Positions 8,927-19,111 of a stretch of 37,823 bases of DNA are shown here, in pieces. Source of the stretch: Chara braunii (lineage: Eukaryota; Streptophyta; Charophyceae; Charales; Characeae); assembly GCA_003427395.1 (NCBI GenBank), contig BFEA01000041.1, positions 3,769,700 to 3,807,522 of the forward strand, in the 5' to 3' direction. Position 1 is the stretch's first letter; the number at the start of each line of letters is the position of its first letter. The notes under the pieces were generated by a model that saw only the letters and a program-made list of their open reading frames with translations, searched no databases and was not told the origin of the DNA. The position numbers were made by a program, and so were the translations under genes.

Positions 8927-10199
8927 ATGATCAGAGAGGGTTGGCACATGAGCGAAGTAAGAGGTGAGTAGAGCAGGAGTCGGGCGACCCGACGAGCTGG
9001 TGCCAAACGCGCGGGGTTGACGTGGGCCACGACGGACTGTGGGCGCGGGCGAACCTGACGGGTGCGGGAGGACTAAGCGGGGTGACGACTTCTTGGGTTG
9101 GTGCGCGACGACGGACTGTCCGCATCGGAGAGAGAGAGAGAGGAAGAGAAAGATTAGGTTGATGGACTCGGATTTGCTGTTTCTTTTACCTTTTCTCTCT
9201 CCCTGCTTGTGTATATAAATTTTGATTTCGGCTCAGGGCGATTTGCCCATTTTCGCTTTTCGGAATCTGGACTTGGCTTTTTGGAATCTGGATTTGGGTT
9301 TTTGCTCACACTTGTCTTTGCGATTTCCCTCTCAGATATATCATGTGTATGTGTTGCTGAATGAATGGATGAATGGATGTCATGTCTGTTGCTTATTCTT
9401 ACACCCGATCCTTTCCTTTGTTTCTCATCTTGATGTACTCGTATGAAGGGTAGGAATTTTGCATAGTCATCAATGTTGTTTCCGTTTTTGCTTATCTCTA
9501 GATTAAGCTGTTGTGGTTTTTGCATCTTGCATGTCGAAAATTACGGAGTGATTAGACGATCGAATGTCTGTTGCCCCGAGAACGCCGCGCGAGGACGCGT
9601 GTAAACACATCTGCGCATTTACACGTGCCCCTGTGCGTCGATTCGTCAATTCCAGAAAGAATCATTGATTGCAGGGACACTACTTGATTGGATACGGCCA
9701 TCCGGAGTCTGCTACGGAGCAATCATCCCGTGCGTACTCGCGTAAGCGCGACTCAATTCGTGCGGCCTGCACGTGCTCGCACGAGGTGATAGCAATCGGT
9801 GAAGACACACCCTTAGGAATCTCACCACTCCACAATGACATGATGACGCGCTCCGAGAGCTCAGAATCGTTATACGACCCGCAGTATTTCACCCCTTGGA
9901 TTGAGGAGTGCCTCCGACAGAGATTCCCCTGCCTAACGGAGAATCGACTGTGTCCTAGGGAGTTTCAGTGCGCCACAACCAGGGACCCCCGGTGCTCCGA
10001 TTTTCCCACTCAGGACCACACCCACTACTTCACCCACCCCCGATTTGTCGTTATTTCCACTAGCTTCCCTCCTTTTCGCCTTCTTCTTCCATATCATCGA
10101 CTCAGCGTCGTCCCGTGGAAGGCCATAGCCCCATACTGGCCCAGCACGCCCTGCAGAAATTGCCGACGATGCGGCGACCAGAGGGCCCCGAAAACCTGA
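8927..10199 (+). CDS. LTR-embedded ORF protein of element E, probably spliced
   Basis: The continuous ORF 9672-10199 has no ATG at its beginning and starts at a splice-acceptor-like ttgattgcag (AG at 9673-9674). A candidate first exon is 8927-8956 (ATG, 10 codons), followed by a GTAAGA donor at 8957. Joining 8956 to 9675 is in phase and gives about 185 residues. The protein has a Ser/Glu-rich stretch (SESSESLYD) and a Cys-rich middle. Its core, FVVISTSFPPFRLLLP ... VVPW ... CRNC, matches copies L, R and M. It stops 12 residues after the CxxC, lacking their basic tail. It precedes the PBS and gag, so it would be the first ORF of the element RNA. The splice model is inference. Confidence 0.6.
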
Positions 10200-10543
10200 A
10201 GGCCTAACCCGAACGTGCGACAGCCGGCGCCACGTGGCAACTTCCAACGGCTTGACTCATCAGAACCCCACCCACCCCGGAGGGACCTTCCCAAGAACCG
10301 TCGTCCCCAGAACTGATGGATCGCACGGCCTTGAATGACCCGCGCATGCCATCTGCCTTATGACCAGAAGTGGTCCGCCCTGTCTGCCAAATTCCACCCG
10401 TCCCCCCGAAAAACTCTGCCACAGGAGATCTCGGTTTTGACCTGGGACTCCACCCCCACTTTCCAAAAATCCTTGGCACACCCCTTTTCGCACTTCCAGG
10501 CCCACATCCTACTCCGATCAGGAAGTCCCGCTGGGCGTGAGGT

Positions 10544-10556
10544 TGGTAATGGAGCC
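10544..10556 (+). other. Candidate tRNA-iMet primer-binding site
   Basis: TGGTAATGGAGCC matches the usual plant initiator-Met primer site (TGGTATCAGAGCC) at 10 of 13 positions and lies where the 5' LTR similarity ends. The three mismatches fit a decayed element. Confidence 0.45.
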
Positions 10557-10696
10557 CGACACGTGGCCGGGTTTTAGGACTAACAGCCCGATAATTGAGT
10601 GATCTGGCTAACCGAGGGCGACCTCGACCTCAGAACGCGCATTGACGCGACCCCGTCATCACCCGAAGCAGATCGGCTAATCGACGGGCAACCAAC

Positions 10697-11980
10697 ATGA
10701 ACGCTAATCAGAATCCGCAGCGGAATGCTAATCAACCGAGTCCTAATCAACCCGCCCCACGAGCACGGGCTCCCATGATGGCGCCTGATCTTTATCTGTT
10801 TGACCCTGCACATCATCTTGCAGGAGCATGGTTGGCCACGCTCCGGGCATAGCAGTATGACGATAACGAAGCTCAGGTAAACATTCCCGCTCGACTAGGA
10901 GGAGACACTCATCACTGGTTTAATACCTATGTATAGGTAGATCTTCCGACCTTTGAACGAAATTTCTGAATCGATATGATTATATCCAACCAGAGCAAGC
11001 ACTTTACATGATCAAAGACCGGGTGCAAAAACCTCTCGAGTCTATCGCAGAGTATCGAAACCGGTTCTACCGAATGTTTGTGAAAACTGAGTGAGGCGAG
11101 CAAGTCGGGAGAGATTTGTTTATTGATGGGCTTCGCAGCCGAACGATAAGGGCGAAGCTGCGAAAGCAGTTCTCCCCCATCAATCATACGCTGCAACAGA
11201 TCATGGCAGCTGCAGAGGAGATGAAACGAAAGTTCACGGCGAACTTCCTGGAAGGAGAAGACTATCCTAAGGAAGGGGATTCGTCCGAACTCGCAAGGGC
11301 AAGAGTTGAGTTGACCGCGTTGCAGAACAAGTTCGAGAATATGGGATTTGTGTCTGGCCCGGTCACCTATCTGGAACAGATAACCCCTAAATGACCCACC
11401 CCGAGTGTAATCACGAGTGTCCCTGTTCCTGTGATGCCGACACCTATAGTGACGGCAGCCCCGCCACTGATGGAGAACCCGGTAAGGACAAATGAGTCTA
11501 CTGCTATTTTTGAGCTGACAAAAACGTTGATTAGCCTAATTCAGGAGAACAAAAAGGAACAGCGAGAGCATAACGCTCGGCTAGAGGCTATGATGAGGAA
11601 CATGCGGCCCATCGCGGTACGTGCCCCTCCAATCCAACAAGGGCTAGCCCCGGCACCTGCTCTCGGAGGAGTCGCGAACAAACTGAACGTTTGTTATGCA
11701 TGCCATCAACCGAGGCATCTGGCCCGTGATTGCCCCCACCGGCCCCCCGCAACAACGGGTTGGAGTCGCACCAATGACGGCAGCCCCCATCGCTAATGGA
11801 CTGGGACGGGTAGGAGCCCTGATGGAGGAGATGGAAGGCGGGGGGAGTACGTTAGCAACCACAGAAGAGGCTGTTGAGTTCATCCCGTTATATCAGTATG
11901 TATCGCTTGGTTATCCTGGGCTTGGAATGATTGGAATGATCAGACCGGCGCCGGAACAGAAAGAAGTGGCGGACTGGTGA
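10697..11980 (+). pseudogene. gag: gag (capsid and nucleocapsid) of element E, broken
   Basis: The ATG at 10697 opens an Asn/Gln/Pro-rich N-terminus. A retrotransposon capsid region follows (GGDTHHWFNTY; then YIQPEQALYMIKDRV ... YRNRFYRMF). The nucleocapsid zinc knuckle CX2CX4HX4C (CYACHQPRHLARDC) lies at 11695-11736. Stops are at 10850 (TAG), 10934 (TAG), 11092 (TGA) and 11392 (TGA). A one-base loss near 10967 and another shift in the C-rich run near 11740-11790 move the frame. The second shift could be a normal gag-pol shift, but a C-run indel is as likely. A TGA at 11978 separates it from pol. Confidence 0.8.
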
Positions 11981-14950
11981 CCTTCTCCAGGAGAGATGGA
12001 GTCGGGAGGACCAACCTTCGTCACTAGGGAAATCGATGTGCTCAACATCATCCAAGCCTTAGACCATCGGATTCCACTTCTGATTGGCCATCTGCTCTTG
12101 ATCTCTGAACAAGCTAATGAGCGAATGCTACAACGTTGTAAGGTGAACCGAAAACGATTCACCCTCGCCCGAACAATGAACGTGAAAGTTAAAAGCCCCA
12201 AGCCAGACGAAAATACGGCTAATACTTCGGATCCAACACGGGTAGGGTTAATACAGAAAGACGTTAATTTCCTACAGATTAAACCCATTCCGTGGAAATC
12301 TGCGGAATGCGACATTGAAATATGGGGAGTTCCGTACAATGCCATCGTTGATTTAGGAGTTGCTGTTTTGGCTATCTTATTGCGAGTAGTTGAGAGGGCA
12401 GGTAGGAAAAACGATCTGATCATGCTTACAGAGAAGGATCAGCTCGTTTCGACAGACGAAGAAAAGATTAAAACGGTGGGAAGAATGACCAATGCCGCTT
12501 TTCGATTAGGAAAGGTGCATGCATTAGGAGACATCGTGGTATTAGACGTAAATACCTACGACGTTCTTTTCGGCCTTCCCGCTCTTGTGGCGTTACGAGC
12601 AAACTTGGATTTCGAGCGACGGTCAATCATTCTCCGAAATACGGGAGGAAAACCCTATGTTGTACCTATGAGGCTGACCCTTCGTACTACCATCATCGCA
12701 GTCCTGCGAGTTTCTTCGATGATAGCGGGAACTCTTTGCATGATCACCTGGGAAAACTCCGCAGACGATGAGCCATCATCGAAGGATGCGGATAGCAGTG
12801 ACGAAAATGATCCGGAAATTTTGAAGTTAGCATGGCAGCGCCTTTATTACCCACCGCCCAGAACGACTGCAAGAACGATGCATCTAACCAGTCGGAATAT
12901 CCAAAGGACCAAGGCGATGATTTTGGGTGAACCCCTCGTACAGATTTTGAGGATGGCCGATTCTTTGGAACCCCCTCAAACCGTGTACGAAGGAATCTCC
13001 CCTCTCCTCGCCCGATACAACGACAAAAAGCACTACAACCACTACTGTGATATCACAGATCTACCGAGGTCCCTATTGACACCCGCAAAGGAAGTACGAC
13101 TGCTACGCCTGGGGGCGGAAGCCAGTTCTTCGGAACCCCCTGGGCGTCTCGAAGCTGGATCAGATGAGCTCGGAGTAAAGATCGCAACTAAAACCGTATC
13201 ATGGCAAGATATCTGCGATGGGATCACCCCGGAAGGACACGTGGCCATTCGGGAGGAAGACGCCCAGATGATGGCCACAGTGTTCTCCTGGAGATCGGAC
13301 CATTCGTTTATCTTTGCGCCACTACCAGATCTGGCGAAACAGGCACGCACGAAGCGGATAAACGTACGAATATGGGATCAACTTTTTGAATTACACGTTC
13401 CACATTACGTACCTGATGAGATTCATCGTTTGATTGCGGACATTCTGACAGAATATCAGGGAGCGATTAGCGTAACGGACACTGACATCGGCTTGTCGTT
13501 GGTCATTGAACACGAAATTCAGACGGGAAACTATTCCCCAATCCACTGCAAGCCCTACTGATATTCCCTGATAGAACGGAAAAAGGCTCTCGAGCGAATT
13601 CGGGAATTCGAAGCAAGCGGTTGGATCGAACCCGCCACTGGACCATGGTCATTTCCAGTAGTGTTAGTACCAAAGAAGAACGGATCAATCCGCATATGCA
13701 TCGATTATCGCAAACTGGATGAAATCACGATTAAAGATGTGTATCCCCTCCCCCGGATTGATGATTTGCTGGATGCGATTGAATGTGCTAATTATTTTAG
13801 TAAGTTTGATATTCGGCATGGCTTCCATCACATTCTGGTCAAGGAGGAAGATCGGCCGAAGACGGCCTTCGTACTGTTTGAAGGCACGTGGCAGTAGGTT
13901 CGATGTCCGATGGGAATTTGTAATGCGCCTGCCACGTTTCAACGAGCGATGAACGTGACGTTCCAGAATTTTGTCAACAAGACTCGGCTGACTCAAGGAA
14001 TGATCAACTTCTGCGTCATTGTCTACATGGATGATATCCTTGTCTACTCGGAAACCTACCACGGACATGCGCAACACATCGAGTGGACATTGGGAGCGCT
14101 GAGAGACGTTGGATTCAAGATCGCGCTCGAGAAAAGCGAATTTTTCCTTTCGGAAATTTCGTTCTTGGGGTACGTGGTGACACGTGGAGGGCTGCAACCG
14201 GATTCCAGGAAAGTCGCGGCCGTAAAGGAAGCCCCAGTTCCCACGTCGTTGACGCAGGTTCGAGCCTTCTTAGGCCTGGCGTCGTACTACCACCGTTTTA
14301 TCAAAGGGTTTGCGGTGATTGCTCGGCCTCTCACGAACCTGGTTCGGAAGGACCAGCCACTACAGTGGGACTCTGAGTGTGGACAAGCCTTTGATGCACT
14401 CAAAGAGACCCTGGTCACTGCAACTGTTTTGATCCGACCAGACCCTGCCAAACAATTTATTCTTATAACGGACTGGCAACCGGAAGCGATCTCCGCCATT
14501 TTGGCATAGAAGGGGAACGATGGTCGCGAACATGTCATCGAGTACGCATCACGAACAGTGCCGGACGAACGAAGGAATGATTCAGCACCTCAAGGCGAAT
14601 GCTATGCAGTGGTCTGGGGAATCCAGCACTTCCATCTGTATCTCTACGGACAGAAGTTCCGCCTCGTGACGGATCACGAACCCCTGCTGACCTTGAAGAA
14701 GCTCACTAATTACACGGGAATGATTGGACGTTGGGCGATATGTCTGCAGGAGTACGACTTCGACATCATCCATCGGAAGACAGAAAGACAGGACAACGTG
14801 GACGGACTGACACGTCTGCATTGGCCCGCTAAAGTACCTAAGGGCGAGGAAATCACTTCGTGGAAGGAGTCGGAACCGGCAAACGGGCCTAAGTACGGAC
14901 AAGTGGCAGTTCTCCCACGTGGCAAGAAGCAGACCGGTGGCAATGGGTGA
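11981..14950 (+). pseudogene. pol: pol part 1: protease, reverse transcriptase, RNase H (element E)
   Basis: One frame runs through the segment. The protease-like region is near 12290-12640: IVDLGVAV stands where a retropepsin D-T/S-G would be, followed by YDVLFGLPAL. RT starts near 13365: VPKKNG and DYRKLDE (13670-13720), motif A FSKFDIRHGF (13797), motif B MGICNAPATFQRAM (13910), and motif C YMDDILVYS (14026), with both catalytic Asp present. RNase H follows (14466-14830) with TDWQPEAISAIL, GECYAVVWG and VTDHEPLL. In-frame stops are at 13559 (TGA), 13895 (TAG) and 14507 (TAG). The frame is lost between 14919 and 14950, after which pol continues one frame over. The DLG protease would probably be inactive. 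Confidence 0.9.
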
Positions 14951-16679
14951 CGGAGGTAACCCCACTACCCCTCTTTCTCCCCTCTCCTCTTCATCTCTTC
15001 TCTCCCTGCCTGATAAATTTTGCTACTTTTGCAAAGCAATTTCTCGCGTATATTCGGTCTCTAGGCATCCTAACGGGGAAGGCTATGCGGAATGGATAGA
15101 CTGTCGACAGTGTGTCGCACAAGCCCACGGCTCGTGCATCCAATACAAAAATGATAGTAAGTTGTGGTTGTGCGGCTTGTGCCCCTTGTTTCGAGTTGAC
15201 AAGATCCCGACCGAGGCTCGCTTTTTGGATGCCACGTCAGAAGGATTGGAGAAGACCTGGAAGTTTAGAAGGGCCGAAGTGTGAACCGATATCGCTTTGA
15301 TTGCCACCTTAGTGAGTAACCCCCTCCAGGATTTCACCAAGGAAGATCGGAGGAGGGCTAATGAGAGGGCTCGGGATTATCGATGGGTAGAGGGAAGGTT
15401 AGAAAAACGGAAAGTGGACGGCAGTGGGATTTGGATGGTTGTACCGCATCCGTTCATGAGGTATGACTGGGTGAAGACAGCACACGAAGAAATGGCTGCC
15501 CATTTTGCCGTGCGGATTACGGAGTCGGCAATGGATAAAAACGAATGGTATTGGTCCAATATTCGAGACAATGTGAAATTCATCGTCGCAAACTGTCAAG
15601 TCTGCATTGCTGACAAGGCGCCGATTCAGCCGCCAAGATCGATAGTACCAACGGTAGTTGAGCGGCCATTTCAAAGGGTGAGTATGGATACTACCGATAT
15701 CGTGGTACCCCCTGGTCCTAATAGTTGTGAATATTCAGTCCTGTTGGTATTTGTCGACCATTTTTCGAAATGGATTGAGGCCTATCCATGTCGCACGCGG
15801 CAAGCTGCCGAAATCGCGCGGTATGTTAACCGTTTTCTCAGGATGCACCAGGATACAGAAGAAATCCTGACCGATAACGGGGCAAACTTCAGAGGGGAAG
15901 TATTAAGGAACCTGGTCATACACGGTGTCGTTGTGTGGAATACCGCACCCCACATGTCACAATCCAATGGGCTGGTAGAAAACACGAATAGGGTGATAAA
16001 GACAGCACTACGATGAAACATCGCGGCACGGGATCCGAGGCCTTGGCCCGATATCGTCGACCACATCCTGGCGGTCCATCGCGGAACGCCCCATGAATCG
16101 ACGGGCCTGAGCCCCTTCCAATTAAGGACCAATAGCGTCGCTTGCGTTTCGATACCAAGCCTCCCTGACAAATCAACGCTCAACCGCCGGCCCACAAGGG
16201 CCATGGCTCGGGACAAGGCCAAGCGGCACTTAGAGTTGATGGAACGGTCCCTCCCCAGGCTAGCCCGAAAACGCCAGAAAATGACCGAGTTGGCCCAGGA
16301 CCGACAGGTCCGAAGCTACGAGGCCCGTAACGGGATCGCAGGTCCACGGCCCCGGTACAAATTAGGGGACATCGTGCAGGCGAGGAAATGTGCTCGCCAG
16401 GGTAAGCTAGCGCCACGATTCTTCGGGCGATTCCACGTGATTGAGCTCGGACCGAACGGTGTGAACACCGTGCGGCTTGCGCCTGAGGTCTCCGGCAGCC
16501 GATCGGCTCGTCCGATCATCCGCCATGTGTCCTACCTACGTCCCCTCCCGTCTTCCCCATCTTTGCCTTCATCTGACTCCTCCTCCACTGCGGAAGAGGA
16601 CGACGACTGCTTATTGCCTGTCTCTCCGTCTCCTTCTCGTTCTCCTTCTGTTACTCCGTCCCCGCCGCCATCGCAATGA
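14919..16679 (+). pseudogene. pol: pol part 2: PHD-like zinc finger and integrase (element E)
   Basis: A C4HC3 zinc-finger pattern fills 15021-15182: CX2C, 23 residues, CX2C, X4, H, X2, C, X11, CX2C, with Trp two residues before the seventh ligand (LWLCGLC). This is the spacing of a PHD finger. The integrase follows in the same frame after one TGA (15282): the HHCC region (AHEEMAAHF ... CQVC, 15480-15606), the catalytic core with Asp in VSMDTTD (15684), Asp in LTDNGANF (15867) and Glu in GLVENTNR (15970), a TGA at 16014, then HRGTPHESTGLSPF and the GPY/F-like end KLAPRFFGRFHVIE (16402). The C-terminus is Ser/Pro-rich. Confidence 0.9.
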
Positions 16680-17158
16680 GTTTTCTTACGCAACGAGCTC
16701 TTGGTGATCCTCTGTTAGTACCACGGTGCTACGTCTCGGCTATCCGACAAGTTCATCGTCCGCGACTCAGCCCGGATCTTCGGCGACTCGCGCACTTTTT
16801 CTGCACTAGGGGAGTGTACGCAGCAACTGAGTTTCAATTTGCAGGCAGTCCCCGAGCGGTTGTTTTGGCGGAGGCGGTAGCGGTTCATCGACGATCAGCC
16901 CCCGGAATCAGCCACGTGTCTACGGATGCCGCCTTCAGCGGCGACATCAGCACCATCAGCCCGCAGCGGCATACGACTATCAAGACGACACTTCGGCTGT
17001 GGGCACAGCAATTGGCATGAGAGTGGAATCGTTGGCTCACGCCCCACGGGGATAATCTTTTTCCCACGGACGGCGTCGACCTCGACGAGATCCGAGCTTT
17101 TCAGCACGAGCCGGCGGTGGTGCTCCCTGAACTCATCCCCTCCCAACATCCTCAATGA
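16676..17158 (+). pseudogene. Accessory ORF downstream of integrase (element E), unrecognised
   Basis: The ATG at 16676 overlaps the pol stop in an ATGA arrangement. The frame is open to a TGA at 17018. The following codons (EWNRWLTPHGDNLF) read as protein to a stop near 17156, so an Arg-to-stop change (CGA to TGA) probably split a ~160-residue protein. I recognise no domain. It could alternatively be a shifted continuation of pol. The overlap suggests coupled translation but does not prove it. Confidence 0.4.
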
Positions 17159-17215
17159 ACCCGTCCCCAATCTCTACCTTCGACCTCCCTTCCTTCTTTC
17201 CCACCTTCTGGAGCA

Positions 17216-17590
17216 GGTTAACCGAGCACTCATTTTTCAGCTCCATTTATAAGAAAACCAGAGACCCATTTGAACAATACTTCACACCAATGTATAAAGT
17301 GCACTTCTTACTACATCATCACAGAAAAAAAACATAAAAACAGCAAATAAAAACATATAAAACAGCAAGCCAAAAGTGCATTTCCATGAAATTTGGCCAA
17401 AAAAAAACTTGACAAATTTCAGCATTTTCAGCTATTTGAACAGCGCAAATTCTAAAACACCAAGCAATCCCAAATTTGACACACAACAACCCTATCAAAA
17501 TGCATATATAGCAAAAATTTGAAAATTAAAAAAAACATGAAATTTGACCCTAAAACCCTAATTTCAGAAATTTCAGCCCCGAAAACCGGT
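17216..17590. other. AT-rich island inside element E
   Basis: About 360 bases are far richer in A+T than their GC-rich surroundings, with many A-runs and recurring gaaattt words. It starts near GTTAAC and ends at ...aatttcagaaatttcag, so a plus-strand intron (GT...AG) is possible. It could also be an insertion, or a promoter-like spacer upstream of the acidic ORF. No ORF is present. Confidence 0.45.
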
Positions 17591-17821
17591 TGCCCCGTTA
17601 ACGCCTTGTGGCAATCCGGAGTTCATTTGTATCTCTCCTTTTGTCTGGAATCACCCACTGTCCCCCTTCTTGATCCCCATTAGTGGAGGCGTTGGCGAAA
17701 GTATGTCGCCGATCTATCAGTGTGTCTAGTCGGTGTAAAGGTCACGTGGACGCGACACGGGGATCATCGCCAGTAGGCTGAGTACCTTGAGCTGCTGATC
17801 ATCCAGGCGTGGAGAACGGGA

Positions 17822-18625
17822 GTGGAGGGAGATCTACTCGGATTCCTCTTCGGATCGGTGCGGCCCGACCATCGCCAACTGATCGTGCAAGAGCTAACGG
17901 TCCCCCTTGCGCAGCTGGACGACGATCTCCCGCTTGAGATCGTCTCGCAGAGCGACGACAACCCAGTCCCGCACGTCCTCCCACGGACGTTGACACCATA
18001 TCTTCAGTGGTCGGCGTGCTTGGAGGAGCCAGGAAGCGGCCGCAACCCACCGTCACGGAGCGGTTATCTAGACCCGCACGAAATGGTCGATCTCGCCTTC
18101 TTTCAAGATCGGACGGCTTCTGAGAACGAGGAGGTAGAGATTGAAGAAGAAGAGGAAAGCTCGGAAGAAGAAGAAGAGGCTGAAGAAGAGGACGCAGAGG
18201 AAGAGACTCCAGAAGAAGGGAGTTACGGTGAGCATAGCGAAGGGGAACAAAGCCCGGGGGAGGAGGAGGAAGAAGAGGATCAGGAGGAGCTAGAAGAGTC
18301 AGAATGGGAAGGATTTGAGGAGGGAGTGCGCGAGGAGGCTCGAGCGCAGGCCCAAACGCAGAAGAGGGAGGAGATCGCGGCCGGAAAGCGACAACTGGAG
18401 TTTGCCAGCGCAGTGGGTCCGCCGACCATCGACGATCCAGGGCGAGATCCGGAGCCGCCCAAGCCTGAACATGGGGACCCAGCTGCGGAGACTTCGGCCG
18501 CACCGGCAAGGCGGCGACGAAGCCAATCCCCCTCCCCCTCCACCTCATCCCATCCCCCAATTCGTCCACGTACCGATGCAGGGCATCGGGCTTCGTCCCC
18601 GGTCATTATCCCGCCGTCCCCTTGA
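17822..18625 (+). CDS. Acidic Glu-rich accessory ORF (element E)
   Basis: The ORF gives 267 residues from the first available start (a GTG). The same frame is open back to a TAG at 17774 and looks protein-like before it (AEYLELLIIQAW), so the true start is probably upstream. The N-terminal third is ordinary sequence, then FFQDRTASENEEVEI leads into a long Glu/Ser tract (about residues 98-165). A Lys/Arg/Glu segment (REEIAAGKRQLEFA) and a Pro/Ser-rich tail (SSPVIIPPSP) follow. From memory, near-identical low-complexity proteins are common among Chara braunii predictions, which fits a repeat-borne gene. Function is unknown; acidic proteins may bind histones, but that is speculation. Confidence 0.6.
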   Translation: MEGDLLGFLFGSVRPDHRQLIVQELTVPLAQLDDDLPLEIVSQSDDNPVPHVLPRTLTPYLQWSACLEEPGSGRNPPSRSGYLDPHEMVDLAFFQDRTASENEEVEIEEEEESSEEEEEAEEEDAEEETPEEGSYGEHSEGEQSPGEEEEEEDQEELEESEWEGFEEGVREEARAQAQTQKREEIAAGKRQLEFASAVGPPTIDDPGRDPEPPKPEHGDPAAETSAAPARRRRSQSPSPSTSSHPPIRPRTDAGHRASSPVIIPPSP

Positions 18626-18778
18626 CCACCTCTCTTTTTGCCAGATTACCACTTGCGTTACCTTCCCCAACAATCCCTTCCCCATCGATACCTTCCGCTT
18701 CTTCTACGCTACCCGCCTTGCTGTCACTGTTCATCCCCACCCTTCCACCCGATGCGCCCTCCCTGTTTTCTGCCTCCA

Positions 18779-19111
18779 TATCCTTCTCCTTAGTGCTGCG
18801 TGGCGGGGCCACAATATGATCGAGGTATATTGCATGATTACGGGGAGTCGGGGACTATTCCCGCATGCGAGAACCACGATCACCTCCACGTGACGCTCTT
18901 CCGAACCTTTACCACCCTCTACCCTGCTTACCTCGCATCCTTCCCGCACACTGGCAACCGATTCCCCCGCTTCCACTGGATCGTTCATTATCAGGAACTT
19001 CCGGAGACGGTGGCCGGAATGGAGAGCTTCCTTCCCCCGCTATCCATCAACCCTCCCCCTCGCCATGCCTCCCTGTACCGTCTCCCCTTTCCCCTCCCTG
19101 GCGCTCGCTGA
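18779..19111 (+). CDS. Last ORF before the 3' LTR of element E, unrecognised
   Basis: It is in the same frame as the acidic ORF, after stops at 18623 and about 18791, and open from there to 19109-19111. The protein-like part includes HLHVTLFRTFTTLYPAYL and FHWIVHYQELPE. An alternative frame (18865-19122) is Pro-rich and less convincing. It may be the C-terminus of the acidic protein after nonsense mutation, or a separate gene. Confidence 0.35.

Larger units (their letters stand above)
8075..10545 (+). repeat. 5' LTR of element E
   Basis: It aligns with 19332-21849 throughout. Compared with the 3' LTR it lacks about 15 bases (ccccctgggcgtcaca) between TGGAA and TGTGACG (8084). The 3' boundary is ambiguous. 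It is 10543 if the PBS-like TGGTAATGGAGCC starts the internal region, or about 10561 if the diverged gcccgaca corresponds to the gcgtcaca end of other copies. It contains a TATA box, a likely intron and the LTR ORF. Confidence 0.85.

Noticed and set aside
13132-13148. 17-base ggaaccccctgggcgtc shared between the pol coding region and the LTR start at 19333
   Set aside because: It is inside coding sequence with no wider similarity. It is probably chance, though I could not test this.
17550-17570. Telomere-like ccctaaaaccctaa
   Set aside because: Only two imperfect units in an AT-rich stretch; no array.
17799-18569. 256-residue ORF on the minus strand opposite the acidic ORF
   Set aside because: It is Pro/Arg/Leu-rich antisense of the Glu-rich tract. 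The plus-strand frame has the more protein-like ends.
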